Assembly (NCBI GenBank): GCA_030549175.1
Contig: JAUKUA010000005.1
Coordinates: 3,844,001 to 3,908,000, forward strand
Origin: Lasiosphaeris hirsuta
Taxonomy: Eukaryota > Ascomycota > Sordariomycetes > Sordariales > Lasiosphaeriaceae
DNA length: 64,000 nucleotides
Reading direction: 5' to 3'
The position numbers were made by a program, and so were the translations under genes. The notes under the pieces are model-generated. The model was not told where the DNA came from. It did not search any database and saw nothing but the letters and a program-made list of their open reading frames with translations. Positions 56,461 to 64,000 of the stretch are shown here, one piece after another (the first letter of the stretch is position 1; each line of letters starts with the position of its first letter).

Positions 56461-57385
56461 TCGTAAGGGGTGAAGTGATTACGGGTTAGAGTGACAAGAA
56501 GATCGGTCGGGAAGGCAAGTATCTCAGGAAGGGGGTTCACACTCTATCAATCAGATTACTATCATCAAGGCAGTAGGATACTTTAGGATACGGGGAATGT
56601 GAATTACTTACGTGAGGAACAGGAATCCTCACGCTCCATAATGCTAACCATGATGGACTATATAATCCCTTTTTCTCAGGTAACTCGTACCATACCCTGG
56701 GACTCAGGATGCCCTGGCCCGGGGCATCTTTCACGCAAGAGCAACTAGATGCTCTCGATGCTCTGTTACTCTATGCCAGAGCGCCAGGAGCATCGGGGCA
56801 TCACGCAGCGCACTTGCTGATTGGCCGCAGCCCAGGGCGTGGTGCGCGACGGAGTCCTTATCACATGACAAGACCCCTTATCTAGCTTGATTTGGCTTGT
56901 TTCAAGCGCTACCCAGGAGGATCCTGGCCCGGCACAGTGGATTGCTACATCGCTGGCGGAAACTGCGGCGCACTAACGGCCGGACGATAACCGTCCGCAG
57001 ACCAATCGAGACTGGGAAGACTAAGGTTAGATGGTTTCTGTTTCGGCGCCGGGCAATCAGCATTGTAACCAAAGGTAACTGTTGGAGTTTGATACCGCTG
57101 TTTGGAGTTCCGTGGGGCAATTGGGACCGGTTGCTTCAGTGAAGGTGGCGGATTTGGTACGGTAGATTACTGCGGCGTTGGGGGAACCTGCGGCGCGCCA
57201 ACGGCCGGCGCCGGTGTGGAGAGTTGGTCAAATAGTTGTGGGAACACCGGGCGGTTGAGGCCTGTAGTGGTACTGGGTACTTCGTAACCTGGGGCAATGG
57301 TCGTTGGCCATCGATACTCGTTCCGCAGGATATGATATCTTATATGACCGTGGAAGGGTGAGTCACGCCTGGCGGGTGTGGTGAG
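56461..57385. other. Gene-free region with a direct repeat
   Basis: No supported gene. A hAT-terminus-like stretch lies at 56886-56917. A GC-rich motif of about 30 bp (AACTGCGGCGCACTAACGGC and AACCTGCGGCGCGCCAACGG) recurs at about 56960 and 57186. Plus-strand frames around both read GG[NT]CGA[LP]TAG and may be a decayed repeat-protein gene. Confidence 0.45.
56957..57216. repeat. Direct repeat pair about 226 bp apart
   Basis: The two copies share TGCGGCGC, CCAACGGCCGG (first copy CTAACGGCCGG) and flanking GG(A)A(C)C, with transitions between them. Confidence 0.5.
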
Positions 57386-58170
57386 CTAATCGCTGCTATT
57401 GACTAATGTTGGCAGCTTTTCCAGGACCTGTGAAATCTCCTGTGAGTCCGGTGGCGCCGATCCTACATTCTGATGTGCGATGGAAACGTTACCGTTGTGC
57501 GCATCAACGCAATCTCCAGCCCGCACTTCAGAATCAGCTATGTCTTCGGATCGTTGGACTACTGGAATGGGCTGTGGATCTGGGTTCTGATAACTAAAAT
57601 CTTGGCCTGAATGTTTTCGACTTGTTACTGTAATGAAGGAAACACCTTGTGGTGCAGAACTGCTGGCCTTCAAGACTGCGGATTGGGTCGAAGCCTCCAA
57701 AATACTAAGATATCTTTCCTTATAGTATATTAGTAAGTCCTCGAACCTGTGAATATCGTGCTTATTGGGGGGGTTGAGGCTAAAGTCTGAAAGATCTTCA
57801 AGGGGAACCCATCCAAGTAAGCCATGGTCATCGAAAAAATAACATGGATACTCCCGGCCTGCAACGGATGGGCCCCCGTCTTCGAAGCCGGCTGCCCAGC
57901 ATTGAATCCGCTGTCGGTTTCCGTCGATGACGGAGCAGTCAGGAATTTCGAGGTTGGTGTCGCTAAGGAGTTTTGCCACTTTTGGATCTCCCCAACCTAG
58001 TATTTTCACCGCATAATACCTTTCATCCTCCGGCCAATAGACAAGATAGAGTTGTCAACAGATCTTATCGTCTGCTCAGCGAACCTGGAATAGGGGACTT
58101 CCACCTTTTGGTGGCCCCTTAGAATGCGACGAATCATGTTTACAGTGGCGGTCTTGACGAACTGTGGGTA
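57386..58170 (-). pseudogene. Gene fragment of unknown family, probably broken
   Basis: A minus-strand frame of 207 codons (57386-58009) starts KILGWGDPKVAKLLSD and is open upstream through YWPEDERYYAVKI; it has a compact, tudor/PWWP-like aromatic look (YFFDDHGLLGWVPLEDLSDF) and then a low-complexity tail. Upstream in another frame lies FVKTATVNMIRRILRGHQKV and EVPYSRFAEQTIRSVDNSIL (58030-58170), preceded by an AG acceptor (TTACCCACAG). No intron of normal size connects the two, so a frameshift is likely. The aromatic match is an impression, not a family assignment. Confidence 0.4.
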
Positions 58171-58618
58171 AACAGGGCGTTTTTAAACTTAATTATGGGA
58201 GAGTTATTAGTGGTTAGGGCGACAGTTCTGACCAAGCTGTATCTATAAGTGATGATAAATGGCAGTGTGCATTGCTATATGGCAGGTATCTGGACACATA
58301 TAGACGCATACATGGGCTGGAGAACATGTCTACACGGCTTTGCCCTAGCAAATCTTAGATGAGTTATGAAACCACACGTTTGCACAGCAGACGTGATGAA
58401 AGTGAGCCGAGAACTTGAAAGTCGCCTTAGAGATGTCATCCAAGTCGTCCTACAAGTCTCTCAGCGCCTGTTGCAGCAAATATTTCAGCCGCATAAAGCT
58501 ATGGCTGTTATGGTCATTGACAACATATTCATTTCAACAGCCACTTCTCTCCTAGCGTTGGTCGTGACTAAAAGGCCATTGGCCTGCTTCCAAGACGTGT
58601 TCGGTGAAGGCGTCCATT
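58171..58618. other. Intergenic
   Basis: No supported gene. A plus-strand frame (58366-58674) has no domain and overlaps the end of the DUF6594 gene. Confidence 0.5.
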
Positions 58619-59652
58619 CTAAGGTGTTGCTAGCTCGTGTGCTACTTGCCCCGAGGCCCCGAGGTCGCCGCTGACGAAGACGACCAAGACAGCCGCATAT
58701 CTTGAATCATCAGTCAACATGGCCTGTACTAAGCATTGTTTTACTTACGCTGCGGTGGATGCAAAGACCTCTGATCTTTTTGCATTTGTCATCAAGCCCG
58801 TGCTGGCTGCGAACAGAAAAGTGAAGAGTCCTATAAGACCGAGTTTCAGGCCATCCGCTTTGACCTTGTGCAGGACGAGAATTGCCCCAAAGAGCAAAAG
58901 ACCGGCGAGAATCGTGCTCAGGTAGGCTATAAAGTTGGCAATCCTTTGGCCCGAAGCGTAGCCGACGAGTGGAACACTTGATCCTCCAGCAGGTGCTTTT
59001 TCCTGGGATTCGTTAGTTTGGCCCGCCGCGATAAAATGCGATTGCCGACACACCTGAAACAGAAACCCAAAGTTGTCCCTGACAAAGACGGTAAGTCTAT
59101 CAGGTTGTTCGTCGCTGTGCAGAGCAACGAGGTCGTTATCATCGTCGTAGACTGTGGCGCTGTGGCCCCCCATCATCGGAAACGCCTGAGGATCGCCGGG
59201 GCGCCCATGGAAGAAATTAAACCGAAAAGCTTTTAGCGTCTTGCGGTCTGGCTGCTGTATTTGAGCGAGTGTGCTTTCAAAGATAAGAGCCTCCCCTGTT
59301 GTCAAGTTAGCACAGATATAGAGATGCGCGAGAACCACATACTGTACTCCCGCATGGTACTTCTTAGCCGTGCCATCAATTCCATCCTCTCGGTTTCACC
59401 TCTTTCCTTGTACGCCTTCCAGTTTCTCAAATACTGCATCGTTTGTAGATTCTCTTGATCCTCTCGGTCATACTGATCCAACTGAGCTTCCAACTCGGCT
59501 AGCTCACTTTGCAGGCAAAGCAAGTTTCTCGCGGCAAGACGGTCAAACCGTTTAAAGATCATGGCCGTTTTGTCCCAATCGCTTGCCATGAAGGCAGCGA
59601 GCGATGGGAAGCCATCGACATAGGCCCCCTTTTCTAGGGGTTGTGACGGCAT
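58619..59652 (-). CDS. DUF6594 family membrane protein
   Basis: Fungal membrane protein of unknown role. Exons 59343-59652, 58749-59295 and 58619-58700 give 312 residues; introns are 47 and 48 nt. The N-terminal GFPSLAAFMASD and IFKRFDRLAARNLLCLQSEL are the family signature, followed by a charged coiled-coil stretch and FPMMGGHSATVYDD. Three C-terminal spans follow: FIAYLSTILAGLLLFGAILV, LIGLFTFLFAASTGLM and AAVLVVFVSGDLG; the last is completed by the third exon. A 51-nt, stop-free segment in exon 2 (GTGTGTCGG...CCCAG, ACTAAC branch) may also be an intron, which would give 295 residues. Such genes often lie near HET and NLR genes. It diverges from the retropepsin/zinc-finger gene. Confidence 0.87.
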
Positions 59653-60104
59653 CCGATAATAATGAAGTTGGGCTTTATTTGGGGGATATGCAAATATGCG
59701 ACTGGATAAGGGTGGATGAGGATTTTTTTTTTGCAATGCTAAAAGGGATACACTTTTGTCGTTGTGCCTTACAATACCATCCAACGTGTCCCCGCATTCG
59801 GCTCCGTGTGGGAGACGGTGCGAACGCGCAGAATGTACACAGTGATGGGCCTGGGGTACAAGGCACGGTGCTGAGCTGTGCTTTGTGGGTCACATGTATT
59901 CATACCAATCACAACCCGCCAGCGATATAAGGCAACCTGCAGCTAGAACCAATCAGTGAGGCTAATCGGTAGGTTCTGTTCACTACCCCGTGGAGGCCTC
60001 TTGGAATTTTCCGTTATTACCCCGCATATTTTTCGAATAGATCAGCCTCACAAACAATACGAATATTTAATGTCGGTACGGGGCAGGACAAAGTAGTTTT
60101 TGCA
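59653..60104. promoter_or_regulatory. Shared divergent promoter of DUF6594 and retropepsin/zinc-finger genes
   Basis: 452 bp separate the two start codons; both genes must draw their promoters from it. No TATA box was recognised. An open frame extends the DUF6594 gene to 59784 in phase, but sequence before MPSQPLEK is nondescript. Confidence 0.5.
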
Positions 60105-62498
60105 ATGGCGACCCAGCCCCCCAAAACTCAGCCTGATGAATACTTTGCTGATGAAGACTACCTCCCGCCAGGATCTCCAGGGCTTCAGCCTATTAAGGTG
60201 AATTGGTATGACGATGGTATCCCGGGAGCCAGTGGGAGGAGCAAACAACTCTCCGGTGTCTGGAATGCAGACGAGGAGGAGCTAGACTTTGTCAGTTCAC
60301 CATCTCTCAATGTTTATCACTAAGCCGATGACTATACTGACGCTCCTGTCAATAGGACTCGCCATGGGTGTCTGAGCTGGTGCCTCGCTTTCTAAAAGCC
60401 CGAATGTCCCAGAACGATGATGACACCGATTCCAGACGTGGGAGAAATTACCAGGTGACGATGGCGCTTCTCAACCTCATGGGAAGTGGAAGGAACTGGA
60501 GTCTCAGCGATCCAGGGTCTGAAGACTTTGCAATCAAATGGCGGTCCCTGCCCGGCGAAGATCTCGACATCCCAGAGCCAATCTATCCCGAGCCAATCTA
60601 TCCCGAGCCAAATGACACGCCTCGACCGGAATTTCCTGTAATTCCCCTGATCAAACCTGTTGTGCCGCCAGAGTCGGCGCCCTCCTCGCCACCCATTTCA
60701 CCGCACAGCTCTTGGACGACTATCTCTAAACAGCTCGCGAACCGCCGCCTGAAACATGAATCTCCGATTGAGTCTCTGGATTCGTCGCCCTACTCGCCCC
60801 CTTCGCCGGGGGGCTTGCCCCCTATACAAATTGTTAGTCCAAGGGAGGCCTGGTCCCCGCTGCCCTCAATAAAAGAATCCCTATCCATGCCCCCTCCGTT
60901 GCTAGATCAGTTTCAAGCAGGTCGCAGCCCCATTCGGCCATATTCAGGCTCCGACTCGAATAACAAGGCCAAAATTACTGCTCCCTCGCTTGCTGCGGCT
61001 CGGGCGAGGACTCGTCCGAAAGAGCGGAAGCGCTGGGGGCTCCCCATCATCATCATCGACGGCCAGGGCGGTTCCATCACGGTTACTGCCTCCCCAGATA
61101 CCGGGTCCGACGAGAGCATCATCCCATTTGAGCTGGCCAACCGTCTTGGACTTGAAGTTAAGGTGGTTGACGAAAAAGAGATGTTCTTTGCATTGGCAAA
61201 CGGGAAGGTAGTCAAGTCTCTCGGCGTTGCCGATATCCGGTGCTCTTTTGGAGCTCAGAGTCCGGCGGCCTCGGGGCCTCCAGAAACGATGGAGTTCATG
61301 GTACACGTTTTCGAGTCCCTGGCCGTACCTGCCATCCTCGGTGCCGCGTTTCTCGAAGAAACAGAGACTTTCACTAAGCACCGCGATCGTCTAGTCGAGG
61401 AGCTGGTACCGTCGATGCAGTCGCTCCGCGTCTGCAGCGTGGGAAAGCCCAAGCGGGGGCTAGTATGTCGCCTCGACACTTTTGTCGGTTGCGCCAATGT
61501 GGATACAGGCTCAGATATGGACCTGGTTAGCCCACAGTTCGTGCAGCAGCGAGGGCTCAAGGTTCGGGACGGCGATATTGAATTGCTCGAGTTTGCTGAT
61601 GGCAGCACGGGAGAAACGCGCGGAAGCATCGACATCAGCTTCGCTATCGGAAACGTCCACGACGTGCATGGCTTTGTCCCCCGAGGAAACGTCTTAGACC
61701 TCGAGTTCTTCGTCCTCGACAACCTCACGTCCGATATCCTCGTTGGCCGGGATACACTGGAGGAACTCAAGGTACCCAGCGAGAACGGCGACCTGATCAT
61801 TGACTCAATGCCGCCGCCCGGCTTATCCGACTGCAACATCATCCGACACATTGGTACAGTCGAGAGCACTGTCAAGTCGGCTTTGAAAAGAATCAAGAGT
61901 GTTTTCACCTGGCCAGACAGCCCTAGAAGCACTTTTACAAACACAGGGTACGATGATTCAGAGGACGAACTGACCGCGATACAACGGCGGAATGCGCAGC
62001 TTGAATCAGAAAGCCTGGGGAGTCTGTATGTGTGCAAGTTTCAAGATTGCACTGCCCCGCCTTTCGCAACGCAGTACCTCCTCAACGCCCACGCCAATGT
62101 TCACTCGTCGGCGCGACCCCATTACTGCCCGGTAAAGGGCTGTCCTCGGAGCGAGGGTGGAAAAGGCTTTAAGCGGAAGAATGAGATGATAAGGCACGGC
62201 CTTGTGCACGATTGTCCAGGATACGTATGTCCATTCTGTCCCGATAGGGAACATAAATACCCTAGACCCGACAACTTACAACGGTACGTACGCCCGGTTT
62301 CTCAGGGCCGCCCCGTACATCCTGGAGAAAAGTTAAACAAGAAGCTAATTTTCCGGTCTCACGACTGGCGTCTTCTAAAGACATGTCAGGGTGCATCATG
62401 TGGACAAGGACAAAGATGACCCTCGCCTCCGAGATGTTCTTGCCCAACGCCCTGACGGACCGAATAAGGGCCGACGACGGCGCGGAATCCAAGGCTAG
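60105..62498 (+). CDS. Two retropepsin-like aspartic protease domains fused to C2H2 zinc fingers
   Basis: Exons 60105-60290, 60356-62283 and 62390-62498 (introns 65 and 106 nt) give 740 residues. Residues 1-290 are acidic and Pro/Ser-rich, with a YPEPI duplication. Then come two domains of retropepsin type, each with DTGSD: Asp310 (ASPDTGSDESIIPFELANRL, then LGVADI) and Asp445 (VDTGSDMDLVSPQFV, then DILVGRDTLEEL). The second half of each has the ILGxxFL/ILVGRDTL strand typical of the fold. C2H2-like fingers end the protein (CKFQDC...H...H, CPVKGCPR...H), with RPDNLQR and a last exon reading VHHVDKDKDDPRLRDVL, a tail shared with many fungal zinc-finger proteins. The domains may act as a protease dimer in one chain or only as a fold. 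Not part of a retroelement: no reverse transcriptase nearby and no stops. Confidence 0.85.
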
Positions 62499-62847
62499 GC
62501 ATCTTGCATTACATATATGGTTGTTTGCGCTCAAAAATACACCCGTACAGGCGAAGCCAATAGTAGGATTCCTGCGTTTCGGCCTTGGGGGGGATGTGTG
62601 TGTAAGGAAAGGCAGGTACGCCAGCTCAAGGTAGTCACAATAGTGGCAGCCAGCAAGAATTGGGGAAGGTGTAAGATTTCAACCTGGCCTGAGTCGAGAG
62701 GTGGGCGAGGACCGTGATTTAAATACAAGGAGGTGGCGTGCTAGGGTGTGTGGTGTGCAGGGTGCCAGGGTTTTTCCCTACATCTATATTCCAGTGCAAC
62801 ACAATGCGGGGCAGGAACCATTACGCCAACAATCAAAAGATCCATCA

Positions 62848-62870
62848 GTGCAAGCACTGGGTGCTTGCAC
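62848..62870. repeat. Perfect 10-bp inverted repeat with 3-nt loop
   Basis: Arms GTGCAAGCAC and GTGCTTGCAC around TGG; could form a stem-loop in RNA or be a binding palindrome. No gene context supports a role. Confidence 0.8.
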
Positions 62871-63264
62871 GCCTGCCAATTGAGCCCCATATGTGCTGTG
62901 CGTTGCATCCAGCCAAAGATAAAGCATTGGAAGTAATTTCGTATGGTTTGAACGATCGGCTTCCCGTTTGGATCGAGTAATCCTTTCATAGTGGCTATAC
63001 ATTCGGCAAATTGTTTCAAAGTTTTTATCTAGGCTGTGTGGAGTGGCTTTTGGGTATGTCGTTTTATATCTTGTAGATTATTAGTACTTGGGGAGTGTCT
63101 TAGTTCGAGATTGTTGAGATGGTGAGGTTTACTTATTTAGATAAATGAGAATAGGAGAATAGAGACTTAATGGAGGACATAAACTAGGTTTTATGTGACT
63201 CTGAGGGGAAGGGAAGAGGAGGGTTAAGGGGGTGGTGCTAGGGGAACGTCCCAGTTTTAGGCCA

Positions 63265-63310
63265 CCTGTGTCCCAAAAGCTGGGACCTCGCCAAAAATTG
63301 CCATTTGAGC
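63265..63310. repeat. Dispersed repeat (second copy)
   Basis: TGTCCCAAAAGCTGGGACCT, followed by CGCCAAAAATTGCCA, aligns with the segment near 48440-48476. Both contain a small palindrome (CCCAA..TTGG or CCCA..TGGG), so both may be ends of one element family. Confidence 0.4.
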
Positions 63311-64000
63311 TGCAGAGTACTGCCTACTCATCTAAACCATTTTGAAGGTTTCTCTGATCATTTCCTGATCAATTCCTGAGTAGTGCCTGAGTAGCGCCTG
63401 AGCAAGGTGGCTAGGGGTGGCGCGGGTGACTGGGGCTGGTGAGGGCAACTTTAGGGTAAAACAACAGTTTATGTCCGCGGAGCACTTTAAAGCTGTCACC
63501 TATTCCGGTTCTCAATTCGCAGATTTTTTCCGTCGTGAGCTCCTTTTGGCTTCAGGAATATGTAGCCTATGTATCCTGCAACAGCTTGACAATGGCCACA
63601 CGTTCATTCTCGCTTTGCAGATCCATCGCCAGCTTGAAATCCATCCGTGTTTCGCCAAACCCTTCTTTCGCATGCTTGTTGGTAGTCACTACAAGGAGCA
63701 ACTTGCCCGTGCATGTGACATGGAATGGTCAAGCGTCACAGGCGCAATTTGGTGTATCCTTTCTAGGTAGTTGCCGATTCTAATAAGGGGCAAAAATATC
63801 GTGACGAATCCAGAGTCCCCGCTTACGATAACCAGAGAACGGCAGCCCCATTTTACATGACAGAACAGCGAGATTGTAGACCTCCATGCATCAATGACAA
63901 GCCTGTTGATGAGTTAACTAGGTGGGTAGATTTGAGCGGGCGTATTCAACGGGGTGGCCTGAACATTGCAGCCAAGACGCGGAAGAAACGAACCTTCGAA

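Larger units (their letters stand above)
62499..64000. other. Gene-free end of the window
   Basis: Frames at 62741-63019 (minus) and 63417-63770 (plus) have no domain and no splice partner. A hairpin lies at 62848 and a dispersed-repeat copy near 63269. A gene continuing past the window cannot be excluded. Confidence 0.5.

Noticed and set aside
62741..63019. 92-codon minus-strand frame
   Set aside because: No recognisable domain; contains the 10-bp palindrome; coding not supported.
63417..63770. 117-codon plus-strand frame near the window end
   Set aside because: No domain, no neighbouring exon, and a comparable frame overlaps it.

Overview
The window is nuclear DNA of a filamentous ascomycete, most likely a Sordariomycete. 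Genes carry short introns (about 47-100 nt) with fungal donors, CTAAC/CTGAC-type branch sites and AG acceptors. The gene families are typical of such fungi: an ascomycete-type laccase with a C-terminal DSGL plug, HET-domain proteins, a LaeA-like methyltransferase, a DUF6594 membrane protein and a fungal CorA-like protein. GC-rich gene islands alternate with TA-rich, TAG-riddled blocks. Those blocks carry the mark of repeat-induced point mutation (RIP): stops sit where CAG (Gln) or TGG (Trp) would be expected, so the change is CpA to TpA on one strand or the other. No rRNA, tRNA or CRISPR was recognised.

Layout. 1-3.7 kb: TA-rich relic, a broken membrane-protein gene and empty sequence. 3.7-7.4 kb: mitochondrial pyruvate carrier subunit, a small Gly-rich protein and a secreted laccase. 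7.4-11.8 kb: mostly empty, with a decayed Rho-type GTPase and another decayed gene. 11.8-22.3 kb: RBR-type E3 ligase, ankyrin relic, HET protein, then a P450 and a SAM methyltransferase diverging from one 460 bp region. 22.7-25 kb: dead Ty1/copia element. 25.4-37.9 kb: second HET protein, pogo/Fot1 and Tc1/mariner fragments, an 8-cysteine secreted protein, a CorA-like protein, a secreted phospholipase A2, two RIP-marked relics and a GPI-anchored Cys-rich protein. 39-44.5 kb: NACHT/ankyrin relic, membrane-anchored galactose oxidase (one in-frame TAG) and a DyP peroxidase. 44.9-46.7 kb: dead hAT element. 46.8-57 kb: minisatellites, a small tail-anchored protein, a CGGTRAGC motif array, several kb of RIP relic and a RIP-killed PMC1-type Ca2+-ATPase copy. 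57-64 kb: a gene fragment, DUF6594 gene, divergent retropepsin/C2H2 zinc-finger gene, and empty sequence.

Themes. (i) Oxidative chemistry: laccase, P450, and a galactose oxidase (H2O2 producer) next to a DyP peroxidase (H2O2 user). (ii) Non-self recognition: two HET proteins plus NACHT/ankyrin relics. (iii) Strong genome defence: several dead transposon superfamilies and host-like genes killed by RIP-type nonsense changes. Coding models below were built by hand from splice signals; exon sums were checked to be multiples of three.
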